Shown here one piece after another: positions 45,480 to 54,285 of a stretch of DNA of 64,000 bases. Positions within the stretch are counted from its first letter, which is position 1. Each line of letters starts with the position of its first letter. The translations under genes were made by a program, and so were the position numbers. This DNA is from Pseudomonadota bacterium (GTDB lineage: Bacteria; Desulfobacterota; Binatia; UBA9968): positions 37,937 to 101,936 of the forward strand of contig JAJPJQ010000007.1 of assembly GCA_021324155.1 (NCBI GenBank). The letters are read 5' to 3'. The notes below the pieces were generated by a model that was not told the origin of the DNA, made no database searches, and saw only the letters and a program-made list of their open reading frames with translations.

Positions 45480-45764
45480 CTAACGTTCCGGCAGGCGGTC
45501 GCGGATCTCGACGAGCAAAGCGGCGATGTTGTCGCGCTGCACGATGTCTTGCTCCAGACGCGTGTAGTGCGCGAGCGCTCGGGAATGCCGCTCGTCATCC
45601 TGCTTTTCGTGACCGGCTTGCCAGGTCTTCGATTTCTCGATCTCGACGGTGACGGCGCCGAACTTCGCGTTGATCGCCGTGATGCCCCGGACAGCAATAC
45701 CGACGAGCAAAAGAATCAGGCCGTTCGCCAGCCCGAGCAGCCACATAAGCAGCGAGTTCTCCAT
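45480..45764 (-). CDS. Membrane-anchored coiled-coil phage protein (spanin/Rz-like by position)
   Basis: 94 residues, ACGGAGGG before ATG 45764. N-terminal helix LLMWLLGLANGLILLLVGIA spans the membrane; the rest is a charged helix (WQAGHEKQDDERHSRALAHY) likely coiled coil. In phage lysis cassettes such proteins often act with endolysin to break the envelope. Follows the endolysin gene by 16 nt. Confidence 0.55.
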   Translation of the reverse strand: MENSLLMWLLGLANGLILLLVGIAVRGITAINAKFGAVTVEIEKSKTWQAGHEKQDDERHSRALAHYTRLEQDIVQRDNIAALLVEIRDRLPER

Positions 45765-45780
45765 GAATCCCTCCGTTTCT

Positions 45781-46182
45781 TTATCTCGGTCGAAGAAAGA
45801 CGTGCCGGCCGATGCGCGCGGCTTCCATACAGCCGCGCGCCCATTCCGGCGCGGCGAGCGCCGGCGCGTAATAGAGCAAGGCGCCTTTGACGCTATTCGT
45901 GTTTTGTTCCATCGCCTCTTTCCATGCGCGCACGCAGTCGGCGACGGCTTGGTCGCCATCATCGATCTTGAGACTCGGGATGCGATTCGGATCGTTGCTG
46001 TTCCACCCCGAGAATTGTTTCGGCCGCATGACAGTGCCGGCGATGGTCCCATCGCTCGCGTAGCGCTCTTTCATGCGATTGCGGATAACTTCGGCGACGG
46101 CGAGCTTTCCCTCGTAGACTTCGCCGCGCGCTTCCCGCCAGATCGTCACGGCGGCCAGCGCCGTATCGGAAATGAGACGCAT
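45781..46182 (-). CDS. Phage endolysin, SleB-like cell wall hydrolase
   Basis: 133 residues. Hydrolase_2/SleB family: IWREARGEVYEGKLAVAEVI with the catalytic Glu in EARGE, NRMKERYASDG, TVMRPKQFSGWN and the tail YAPALAAPEWARG. Cleaves peptidoglycan. No signal peptide, so it needs holin for export. Heads the lysis gene group on the minus strand. Confidence 0.85.
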   Translation of the reverse strand: MRLISDTALAAVTIWREARGEVYEGKLAVAEVIRNRMKERYASDGTIAGTVMRPKQFSGWNSNDPNRIPSLKIDDGDQAVADCVRAWKEAMEQNTNSVKGALLYYAPALAAPEWARGCMEAARIGRHVFLRPR

Positions 46183-46278
46183 AAAGAGAGAAAGATTAAT
46201 TTCGACCGCCGCCGGATGGCGCGCGCGTCTTCGGGGTTTTGTGGCAGCCGGAGCTGCTGGCGATGTGCCAGGAGCGAA

Positions 46279-48120
46279 TTAATTGCGGCGTTTTTGCGCA
46301 GCTAACGCATTCTCGAGGCTCTGCCGCGCCGCGGTCTGCTGCGGGTCGACCTCGAGCGCTTTCCGAAGCTGCGTGACGGCTTCGTCGGTCTTGCCCTGAA
46401 TGAGCAAGGCGTCGCCTAGATTCACATAGGCGAGCGCAAAATCCGGCTTCAAGGCGATCGCCTGGCGATAGTGGACGATCGCGTCTTCGATCCTGCCGCG
46501 GCGTGCGAGAAGCAGGCCGAGATTATTGTGGCCTTCAACGAATGTCGGGTCCGTCTTCAGCGCGTCGGCGTATTCGACGAGCGCTTCGTCGAATCGCTGT
46601 TGTCGAATCAAGATCAGCGCCAAATGCTGCCTCGGCTGCAGGAGCGAAGGCTCGAGCCGGATCGCCTCGCGGTCATGCCGGATCGCTTCGTCGAATTTAT
46701 TCTGCCGGCTAAAAAGGTCGGCGAGCGCCGTGTGACCGTCGGGATAATCGCGGATGGCGAGCGCTCGTCGATATTCCGCGGCGGCCTCTTCGTACCGGCC
46801 GTCTCCGACCAAGACGGATGCGAGATTATGATGCGCTATAACGGAGCGTGGGGCGACGGCGACAGCGCGGCGAAAGAGGCTTTCGGAGTCGCGCCATATA
46901 TGCGCTTGTCTCCAGGTCAGGACGCCGAAACAGAATAAGACGGCCGTGGTCGCAATCAACGCGGGCAGCACAAGCTGTCGCGGCGCCTTTCTCCAAACGT
47001 ACAGCGCAGCACCGCCGGCACAAATGGCGAGAACGACATCCGGCAAATACGTATACCGATCGGCGACGAGCTGCGGGCCGTACTTGACGATGCCCGACGA
47101 CGGAAGCAGGAGCGCTACATAGCAAAACCAGCCCGTAGCGACTGCGGGGTAGCGACGCCTTAAGATAATCGCGGCAGTCGTTATACCAATGACGATGGCT
47201 GGAAAAATGATGAGCGGCCATCCCCAGATTTCGCTTGAATCGGGAACGGGGTAAATGGGAGACAAATTAACGGGGAAAACAGTCTTCCAGACATACATGC
47301 CGATCGCGTAAAGTGCCCGCGGCAGATTCGCCCAGATCTTCGAGTCAGCGAGCGCGCCGCCCTCGCGCTTGGCGACGATGGAGAGTAATGCTGCGGCGAC
47401 GGCCAAAAGCAAGAAAGGAATTTTTTCGAGCCAAACGCGTTCCATGTGCGCCGATAACGACTTCCTCGGGCCTCCCGACAATCGCCGCAGCGGATAGAAG
47501 TCCAGCGCAAGCAGCACAAGGGGAAGCGTCATTCCAGACGCTTTCGAAAGCAGCGATAAAGCGTAAGCCGTATACGCGGCGATTAGCCATTTACGGCCTG
47601 AATTCCATTCCGCGGCGCGGATGTAGAAGAGTAGCGAGAGGAAAATAAAAAAACCGGCGACGACGTTCTCACGGCCCGAGGCCCACGACACCGGCTCGAC
47701 GCGAAGCGGATGAAGCGCAAACAACAGGGCTGAGAAGACCGCAGCAAAACGAACAGCGCCCGCGTCGGCCCCGGATACAGCGAGGGATAACAGGCGGGCG
47801 GCGACGAAATATACCAGTACCGCGTTCGCACTGTGGAAAACCAGGCTCGTCACATGGTAGCCGTGCGGGTTCATTCCCCAAATTAGGTAGTCGGCGCCGA
47901 ACGTCATCCAAGTCAGCGGACGATAGAGGCTCATCAGACTAGTAAACATCCAGCCTAGCTGCCTGAGGCCCAGGCCGCGATAATCGGCATTGGAAAGTAA
48001 AACGACGTAGTCGTCCCAACCGACAAAACCGTTCCACAGAACGGGGAGGAAGGCGGCGGTCGTGATGGTCGCGATGAGACAGGCTATTAAAAATGCGCGA
48101 GGACGTTTCAAATAATTCAT
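46279..48120 (-). CDS. TMTC-like glycosyltransferase with TPR repeats (phage cargo gene)
   Basis: 613 residues. The N-terminal 400 residues form a polytopic GT-C region with the catalytic-loop acidic pair in WNGFVGWDDYVVL and the RPLTWMTFGADY segment typical of the DUF1736/TMTC family. The C-terminal 190 residues hold five or six TPRs (FVEGHNNLGLLLARRGRIED; DFALAYVNLGDALLIQGKTD). Such enzymes transfer sugar from a polyprenol carrier to exported proteins. It sits inside the late operon between endolysin and tail fibre genes, on the phage strand. Confidence 0.8.
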   Translation of the reverse strand: MNYLKRPRAFLIACLIATITTAAFLPVLWNGFVGWDDYVVLLSNADYRGLGLRQLGWMFTSLMSLYRPLTWMTFGADYLIWGMNPHGYHVTSLVFHSANAVLVYFVAARLLSLAVSGADAGAVRFAAVFSALLFALHPLRVEPVSWASGRENVVAGFFIFLSLLFYIRAAEWNSGRKWLIAAYTAYALSLLSKASGMTLPLVLLALDFYPLRRLSGGPRKSLSAHMERVWLEKIPFLLLAVAAALLSIVAKREGGALADSKIWANLPRALYAIGMYVWKTVFPVNLSPIYPVPDSSEIWGWPLIIFPAIVIGITTAAIILRRRYPAVATGWFCYVALLLPSSGIVKYGPQLVADRYTYLPDVVLAICAGGAALYVWRKAPRQLVLPALIATTAVLFCFGVLTWRQAHIWRDSESLFRRAVAVAPRSVIAHHNLASVLVGDGRYEEAAAEYRRALAIRDYPDGHTALADLFSRQNKFDEAIRHDREAIRLEPSLLQPRQHLALILIRQQRFDEALVEYADALKTDPTFVEGHNNLGLLLARRGRIEDAIVHYRQAIALKPDFALAYVNLGDALLIQGKTDEAVTQLRKALEVDPQQTAARQSLENALAAQKRRN

Positions 48121-48254
48121 CGAACAGAATTGAACCAGCTAGCTTGCAGAATTTAACACTTGACGATGACGAGCGACAAATGAAATGTCCGGTAAATCAT
48201 GGCAATTGACAACCGTCCGCACTGTCGGCTAGTCTTTCGGCTGTACCTCGCTCA

Positions 48255-49475
48255 ATGAGACCCGCATCGCAGATATCTCCGAGCGCGGATCAGGCGCCGT
48301 TCCCCGAAGTCTCCGTCGTTATTCCTTGCCTAAACGAGGCGGACACACTGCAAGCGTGCATTGAGAAGGCGCAGGCTGCACTGGCGGAGAATCGTGTTCA
48401 AAGCGAAATCATCGTCGCCGATAACGGTAGCACCGATGAATCCAGATCCATCGCGGCGCGGCTCGGAGTCCGCGTCATCGAAGTCGCGGCCAGAGGATAC
48501 GGCAATACCTTGATGGCCGGCATCGCCGCAGCTCGTGGTAAGTTCATTATCATGGGGGACGCCGACGACAGCTACGACTTTCGTGAGATTCCCTCGTTTC
48601 TCGAACGCTTACGCAACGGAGCTGATGTTGTGCAGGGATGTCGCCTGCCCGCGGGAGGCGGCAGCGTGTCTACCGGAGCGATGCCCTTCCTGCATCGCTG
48701 GTGGGGCAATCCCATGTTTTCTTTCATGGCGCGCCGGATGTTCAATGCGCCAGTTAACGATGTCTACTGCGGCATGCGCGGGTTCACCAAAGAACTCTAC
48801 GAAAAGCTCGACCAGCAGTGCACCGGAATGGAATTCGCCAGTGAAATGATTGTTAAGGCGAGCCTCCGGAAGGCGAAGATCGTCGAAGTTCCGATTACGC
48901 TACATCCTGCCGGGCGTAGATCTCATGATCCGCATCTTAAGACCTTTCGCGACGGCTGGCGCACGCTGCGATTTTTTCTCATGTATAGTCCGCGCTGGCT
49001 TTTTTTGGTGCCAGGCGTTGTTCTGGTCGTCCTAGGGTTGATCGGCTACGCTCTGGCCATGCCGGCGGTAATCTTTCGCGGCGCGACCTTCGATGCGCAT
49101 ACTTTGCTGTTCGCAAGTCTCGCGATCCTCTGCGGGTATCAGGCGATTCTGTTCTCCATCTTTAGCCAAACGTTTGCGGTGATTGAAGGCTTTCTGCCTG
49201 AAAGCAGGTGGCTGTCGCGGTTTTACCGAATCGTCAATCTCGAAAGAGGTCTCGTGATCGCATCTGTTGCGCTTCTCATCGGACTCTTACTGATGGGTAT
49301 CGCCTTTGATCGTTGGCGGTTGTCGAATTTCGGACCTCTGAATTATGCACATACGATGCGACTTGTTGTTCCCGGCGTCACGCTCGCGGCGCTCGGCTTT
49401 CAAACCATTCTTTCCAGCTTTTTCGTGAGCATAATGGGGATGAGCAGGAAGTCAGTTGATCGAACATTTTCATAA
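48255..49475 (+). CDS. Polyprenol-phosphate-type GT2 glycosyltransferase
   Basis: 406 residues. GT2 domain with VSVVIPCLNEADTLQACIEK, IIVADNGSTDES and the DxD-like MGDADDSYDF, followed by three or four C-terminal helices (LFLVPGVVLVVLGLIGYALA; LVIASVALLIGLLLMG). Proteins with this layout attach a sugar to undecaprenyl phosphate and flip or hold it at the membrane. First gene of a plus-strand trio with a methyltransferase and a GT39-like enzyme. Confidence 0.85.
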   Translation: MRPASQISPSADQAPFPEVSVVIPCLNEADTLQACIEKAQAALAENRVQSEIIVADNGSTDESRSIAARLGVRVIEVAARGYGNTLMAGIAAARGKFIIMGDADDSYDFREIPSFLERLRNGADVVQGCRLPAGGGSVSTGAMPFLHRWWGNPMFSFMARRMFNAPVNDVYCGMRGFTKELYEKLDQQCTGMEFASEMIVKASLRKAKIVEVPITLHPAGRRSHDPHLKTFRDGWRTLRFFLMYSPRWLFLVPGVVLVVLGLIGYALAMPAVIFRGATFDAHTLLFASLAILCGYQAILFSIFSQTFAVIEGFLPESRWLSRFYRIVNLERGLVIASVALLIGLLLMGIAFDRWRLSNFGPLNYAHTMRLVVPGVTLAALGFQTILSSFFVSIMGMSRKSVDRTFS

Positions 49476-50046
49476 TTTCGTCCACAGACGCCGAACACGT
49501 GTACTTGCTCATGCACTGGCAGGAATGATTCCAGAAAATGGTGAAGTCCTTGATATCGGCTGCGGTGATGGGCTCGTTGCGGACGTGTTGAAGCGCATTC
49601 GACCGCAACTGATTATCAAAGGTGTGGATGTTCTGGTTAGGAAATCCACATATATTCCTGTTACATCATTCGATGGCCGTACGTTGCCATATCGAGATCG
49701 CGCGTTCGATTTTGTTATGTTTGTTGACAGCCTTCATCACACGAGTGAACCAACGATGTTGTTACGAGAAGCTGCACGGATAGCTCGCGTCGGCATTATT
49801 ATAAAGGATCATACCTTAGAGGGGTTTTTATCCCGTCCGACGCTTCGATTCATGGATTGGGTCGGAAATGCGCGGCATCATGTGCCCTTGCCATATAATT
49901 ACTGGCCAAAATCCAAATGGCTCGAGGCATTCAAGCAGTTGGATCTGTGTCTTAGTCTCTGGGAAGAGAACCTTGGTCTGTATCCCTGGCCGGCAAACCA
50001 GATCTTCGAGCGATCACTTCATTTCATTGCGCGGTTGTATGTCTAG
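49456..50046 (+). CDS. Class I SAM-dependent methyltransferase
   Basis: 196 residues, overlapping the GT2 gene by 20 nt. SAM-binding motif EVLDIGCGDGLVADVLK near residue 30 and the conserved FVMFVDSLHHTSEPTMLLRE. Probably methylates a lipid-linked or glycan intermediate. The DNA is visibly lower in GC than the phage structural genes, indicating a separate origin. Confidence 0.85.
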   Translation: MIEHFHNFVHRRRTRVLAHALAGMIPENGEVLDIGCGDGLVADVLKRIRPQLIIKGVDVLVRKSTYIPVTSFDGRTLPYRDRAFDFVMFVDSLHHTSEPTMLLREAARIARVGIIIKDHTLEGFLSRPTLRFMDWVGNARHHVPLPYNYWPKSKWLEAFKQLDLCLSLWEENLGLYPWPANQIFERSLHFIARLYV

Positions 50047-50086
50047 CGCGCCCAGAGATTTTTACCTTCTGAGCAATTAAATATCG

Positions 50087-51778
50087 ATGTTAGAGTTCAT
50101 TGCTCTTTCGCCACGTTTTGAATTTTTTGCCATCCTCTTTGTATTTGCTGGATTGCTTCTATCTCGGCAAACGGGCCTACGGTTCATACGCCAAGTCGAA
50201 CGTGCGCTCGGTAAAATCGGTAGGCGCAGAGTATCATCAATGGCAGTGCTCACCACCCTTGCATTCGCTTTGAGCATGGCCTTATCTCTCGCTGGTCGAC
50301 TTCCCGCACCCGTAGTGCACGACGAGTTCAGCTATCTTCTTTCAGCAGACACTTTTGCGCATGGGCGATTAACAAATCCCACCCACGTCATGTGGATGCA
50401 TTTCGAGAGTTTCCATATAATTCAGCAGCCGTCGTACGCCTCGAAATATCCGCCTATCCAAGGTCTCATTTTAGCTCTCGGTCAAGCCATCGCGCATCCG
50501 ATTGTCGGCGTTTGGATAAGTACCGCGCTCGCCTCTGCGGCAGTGTACTGGATGCTGCTCGTTTGGACACCTGCTTGGCTCGCCTTTTTAGGCGGATTAA
50601 TTACTGTATTGCATCCAGCATTGCTTCTCATCTGGGGGCAAGTCTACTGGGGCGGCCAGATCGCGGTCGTCGGTGGCGCGCTCGTCTTCGGTGCGCTTCG
50701 GCGAATACTGCGCAATCCACGCAGCCGTGATGGAATTATTATGGGAATAGGGCTCGCATTGCTGGCTAGTCGCCGACCCTATGAAGGCCTAGTCGCGGTT
50801 CTTCCTTCGGCGATTCTTCTGTCATATTGCATGTTCTCAAGGAAAAGATCACCGTTAAAAATCTCATTTCTGCGCGTGGTCGTTCCTATTCTACTGATCG
50901 TTCTACCGATGGTATTATGGACCGGTTACTACAATTCGTGCGTAACCGGGTCGGCGGTGCAATTCCCCTACGCAGTTTACGAGTCAATGTATGGTCTAGC
51001 CCGCTTTTTCATTTGGCAAAATCCGAATCCGCTACCGTCTTACCGGCACAGTGTCATGAGAGACTTTTATCAGGGCGAACTTGCCTTGTACTTGTCCCAG
51101 ACTTCGTTCGCGGGTCTACTCGCTGACTTTCGTCATAAGCTCAGGACGCTTTGGCTATTCTACGACGGTATGCGGTCTTTTCGGTTCTCGTTGGTGATCC
51201 CGCTTATCGCGTTGCCCTGGATTGTCTGCAATTATTGGACGCGCTTTGCTATTACGACATTGGCGCTCTTTGTGGGCGGTCTGCTTGTCCTCACGTGGGG
51301 CGGTGCCCATTTCGCTCCCCCGATCACCGGCATCGTCATTGTTCTTTCTCTTCAAAGCGCGCGAAGTCTACGATTATGGCGATGGCGGAAAGTTCAACTA
51401 GGGCGATTTCTACTAGGATCGGTGATTTTTGTGATTGTACTTTCTTTTTCAGCTTATTTCGCCGCTGCGTTTGTTGATAAACTTAACGACCGTGATCCGA
51501 GTTGGCATTTCGAGCGTGTCCGCATCAACAAGGAGTTAAACCGTAAAGGACGCCATCTTATCATTGTACGATACGGGCCCAATCACGATCCTTATCAAGA
51601 GTGGGTTTACAATGGAGCCGACATCGATAACTCAAACGTTGTTTGGGCCCGCGAGATGGATCCGGCCGAAAACCAGAAATTAGTCGAATATTTCAAAGAC
51701 CGAAAAATCTGGCTGCTAAACGTTGGTAACGACGAGTGGCCCCCGAAACTTTTGCCATATTCAGCAACGTTAAATTAA
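50087..51778 (+). CDS. GT39/ArnT-like membrane glycosyltransferase
   Basis: 563 residues with 10 or more hydrophobic segments. An acidic loop follows the first helices (APVVHDEFSYLLSADTF), as in GT-C enzymes that use polyprenol-linked sugars, and YASKYPPIQGLILALGQ resembles ArnT-type second-loop sequence. The soluble C-terminal tail (HLIIVRYGPNHDPYQEW) is mixed. Lower GC than neighbours. It ends 3 nt before the convergent tail fibre gene stop. Confidence 0.78.
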   Translation: MLEFIALSPRFEFFAILFVFAGLLLSRQTGLRFIRQVERALGKIGRRRVSSMAVLTTLAFALSMALSLAGRLPAPVVHDEFSYLLSADTFAHGRLTNPTHVMWMHFESFHIIQQPSYASKYPPIQGLILALGQAIAHPIVGVWISTALASAAVYWMLLVWTPAWLAFLGGLITVLHPALLLIWGQVYWGGQIAVVGGALVFGALRRILRNPRSRDGIIMGIGLALLASRRPYEGLVAVLPSAILLSYCMFSRKRSPLKISFLRVVVPILLIVLPMVLWTGYYNSCVTGSAVQFPYAVYESMYGLARFFIWQNPNPLPSYRHSVMRDFYQGELALYLSQTSFAGLLADFRHKLRTLWLFYDGMRSFRFSLVIPLIALPWIVCNYWTRFAITTLALFVGGLLVLTWGGAHFAPPITGIVIVLSLQSARSLRLWRWRKVQLGRFLLGSVIFVIVLSFSAYFAAAFVDKLNDRDPSWHFERVRINKELNRKGRHLIIVRYGPNHDPYQEWVYNGADIDNSNVVWAREMDPAENQKLVEYFKDRKIWLLNVGNDEWPPKLLPYSATLN

Positions 51779-51781
51779 TTG

Positions 51782-53176
51782 TCACTTTACCTGTTCCAAC
51801 GTCGCATGCTCTACGACGGCCGCTTGGCTTGCTCCGCCACTAATAGACCACTGAAAAGTAACTGCCAAATTTTTTGGAAGAGATGAATCTTCAGCGGAAA
51901 CACCTCTGCCGATTGATCCTGATCCGAATACGTATGTTTTTGCTAATTGTGAATTTATAGTCGTGTCGCCCATAAGTTCGAAGCTAATAATGTATTCAAT
52001 AAATGTTTGAAAAGCTGGATCAATCCCGGCGATACTCATCACAGTCGTCGAACCATATTTGAAGCGAAGTGTAAAAGTAGTGCCATCATTAACCCCATGT
52101 TGTTTTGCGCGAAGATGCAGCGTCAGCCTTAACTTCCCTTTCGTCCCCAACGTCCCGCCCGGAACTGAAAACGTATATACCGTCGTTTCCGTGGTCGTGT
52201 TGCCGACGGTGACATCGGTGGCGGTCTGGTCGAGTACGGTGACGCCGCCTCCGGCGGCCACGTTGTTCGGGATGCCGTTGAAGATCTCGAAGTTGGTACC
52301 GTCATAAATCAGCGGGATCCACTGGCCTGCTTTGATGTCGTTGTCCGCGAGCGCGACACCTTTGTTCTTGGTGATGCTTTTAATGCCGAGACTGTTGATG
52401 TTGATCGTCGCTGCGCCCGTATTCGCTGTGTTCGCTTTCAAGAAGATCACCATGCCGGTAGCGTACGAGCCGAGCGCCGGCGTCAGATTACACGCGTAGC
52501 TATCCGTCGAGCCGCTGTCGGCGCAGGCCAGCGCCGATCCGGACTGCAGCTCCGCCTCGCTCATGCCGGGCGCTCCGGGGCCTACCGGCCCGGTCGGCCC
52601 CGTCGGCCCTGCCGGTACCGCCACGCATTCGATGCTGCTGCCGTCAGTCTTCCATGCGAGAAAGCGCGTCGTGCTCAAATTGCATTCCGAAGGCGGCGAG
52701 ATCGTTACGTCGGTCATCGTCGAGCGCTTCGGCAGCTTGACCGCTCGTCCGAGCTGCTCGTTTTGCATCTGATCGACCATCGCCTGCTTGTCGAGATCTT
52801 TCTCCACGCGATCGGAAGGAAAACCTTCGTTCATAATATAGTCGCTCGACTGCTGGATCGGCTGCTTTCTCAGGATAACGACTCTGTGGCCGCTCGCCGG
52901 CGGGGAGGAAAACGTCACGTTCCCTCCGGACGCATTGCCGATGCCGTCCACAGTGTAATCCGTATCGACGGTTTTGACGGTCTCGGCGCCGCTCGCGTCG
53001 ATGTCGACCACCTCTAAATGCGCCTTGTCTAGAACGCGAAATGTGTAGGGAAACGCCGCGATCGTTCCATTCGTGGGATAATAGTCATTCCGCGCCGGCG
53101 AGAGATCGACGATCGCCGGACTGCGGCCGGGCGTAAGCAGAAAAAGAAGTAAGAGCAGCGGAATCCATTGCTTCAT
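51782..53176 (-). CDS. Phage tail fibre with T7 gp17-like N-terminus, collagen-like segment and a signal peptide
   Basis: 464 residues. Residues about 1-22 (MKQWIPLLLLLFLLTPGRSP then A) form a Sec-type signal. Next comes a T7 tail-fibre N-terminal domain (YTFRVLDKAHLEVVDIDA; DYTVDGIG; VVILRKQPIQQSSDY) that would join the virion tail, then GPTGPTGPVGPGAPG and a beta-rich receptor-type C-terminus. The domain is virion-type, yet the N-terminus is an export signal, which is unusual for a tail fibre. It is the tail end of the structural genes, next to the internal-protein gene. Confidence 0.85.
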   Translation of the reverse strand: MKQWIPLLLLLFLLTPGRSPAIVDLSPARNDYYPTNGTIAAFPYTFRVLDKAHLEVVDIDASGAETVKTVDTDYTVDGIGNASGGNVTFSSPPASGHRVVILRKQPIQQSSDYIMNEGFPSDRVEKDLDKQAMVDQMQNEQLGRAVKLPKRSTMTDVTISPPSECNLSTTRFLAWKTDGSSIECVAVPAGPTGPTGPVGPGAPGMSEAELQSGSALACADSGSTDSYACNLTPALGSYATGMVIFLKANTANTGAATININSLGIKSITKNKGVALADNDIKAGQWIPLIYDGTNFEIFNGIPNNVAAGGGVTVLDQTATDVTVGNTTTETTVYTFSVPGGTLGTKGKLRLTLHLRAKQHGVNDGTTFTLRFKYGSTTVMSIAGIDPAFQTFIEYIISFELMGDTTINSQLAKTYVFGSGSIGRGVSAEDSSLPKNLAVTFQWSISGGASQAAVVEHATLEQVK

Positions 53177-53185
53177 TTTTTCCTC

Positions 53186-53866
53186 CTAACGAGACATAAA
53201 CGAGCTGAGAACCGTCGGCCGGAGCTTCAGCAGGTCGTCGGCCACAAGCCCGGGGATTTGATCGTAGTAACCCTGCGCTTCCATGCGCCGCGACCATGCC
53301 TGCATCTCCCCCGTGCGTCGCGCGCTCGCGGCGTTGACTGCGAGATCGCGCGTCGTGTCGATCGTGGAGGCGAGCGGTGACCCGGAGCTCGCGTTCAATC
53401 CCGAAGCCGCCGCGACTGCGTGCTGTCTCGAAAGCAGCGTTTGATCGCGCTGGATCTGACGCTGCTCGGCGGCTTTCGCCTGCTGCTCGAGCACTTGTCC
53501 CTGCGCCTCGGCTTGATTCGCCGCCGACACTTTGCCGGCAATGCCGGTGGCCAGGGACGCGGCGGCGAGACCAGCTTTCAACAAGCCGCCGGCCGTGATC
53601 TGCCCGGCCTCGCCGATCAGCCCCGAGGTCGCCGCGGTCATCGTCGGTGTGGCGGCGGCGCCTAGTCCGAGTCCGCCCATCGCGATGTCGGCGCCGGCGG
53701 CGACTTCGGCGGGGATGGCCATTGACTCTGCCGTGCCGACGAGAGCAGCGACGAGCGGTGTGACGAAAGCGTCGCATCGCGCGAGCCGACCTTCGTACTC
53801 GGAGCCGCTTTCCTCGACAACACGGCCGGTCTCCATATCAATGACAAGTTTTTCGTGTATTCTCAT
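53186..53866 (-). CDS. Phage internal/ejection-type virion protein
   Basis: 226 residues from ATG 53866. The start MRIHEKLVIDMETGRVVEES is typical of podovirus internal proteins. A hydrophobic alanine/glycine-rich centre (AGADIAMGGLGLGAAATPTM; GGLLKAGLAAASLATGIAGK) and then a long helical part rich in Gln (AEAQGQVLEQQAKAAEQRQ) follow. Usually ejected with the DNA. Overlaps the GNAT-like gene by 4 nt. Confidence 0.75.
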   Translation of the reverse strand: MRIHEKLVIDMETGRVVEESGSEYEGRLARCDAFVTPLVAALVGTAESMAIPAEVAAGADIAMGGLGLGAAATPTMTAATSGLIGEAGQITAGGLLKAGLAAASLATGIAGKVSAANQAEAQGQVLEQQAKAAEQRQIQRDQTLLSRQHAVAAASGLNASSGSPLASTIDTTRDLAVNAASARRTGEMQAWSRRMEAQGYYDQIPGLVADDLLKLRPTVLSSFMSR

Positions 53867-54285
53867 TGGACGTCCAACTCGTAAATAATAAATGGCCTCG
53901 CTTTGAAACCTAAAACTTCCAGCCATTCTCGGTTGCGTTTGGAGCACTTGAGCGCTTCCGTCTGAAGCCGTTTTAGTCCGTACACGCGGAGGATCGCTCG
54001 AAGGTAGTCGCGCACGTTGCGGTGAAACCACAGCTTGTATTTTTCGATCTCGGGCCCGACCACGACGAATGCATAGCCGACGCCGTCGCCGCAATCGATC
54101 ACGCCAGCGGATCCCAAGAGCGTTTCGCCCGCGACTGCGCTGTAGGCCAGATATGGAAATCGCTGCATCAGAACGATTCCGCTCTCGAGATGCTCACGCC
54201 GTTCGCCGCGAGGATCCTCGCGCCAGTTGACGGCGCGCAGATGGCCGATCTCGAATTTCACGATTCGCGGCGGCGACGCCATCAT
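53863..54285 (-). CDS. GNAT-like phage protein
   Basis: 140 residues from the first ATG of TAATGATG, which overlaps the nozzle gene stop by 1 nt. Segments YLAYSAVAGETLLGSAGVID, VGYAFVVVGPEIEKY and LRAILRVYGLKRLQTEALK fit a GNAT-type fold as seen in small proteins of podovirus tail modules. Enzymatic activity is not established. Confidence 0.65.
   Translation of the reverse strand: MMASPPRIVKFEIGHLRAVNWREDPRGERREHLESGIVLMQRFPYLAYSAVAGETLLGSAGVIDCGDGVGYAFVVVGPEIEKYKLWFHRNVRDYLRAILRVYGLKRLQTEALKCSKRNREWLEVLGFKARPFIIYELDVQ

Noticed and set aside
52563..52610. Host collagen-like surface protein
   Set aside because: The Gly-Pro-Thr stretch lies within a protein that has a T7 gp17-like N-terminal domain, so it is a phage fibre segment.
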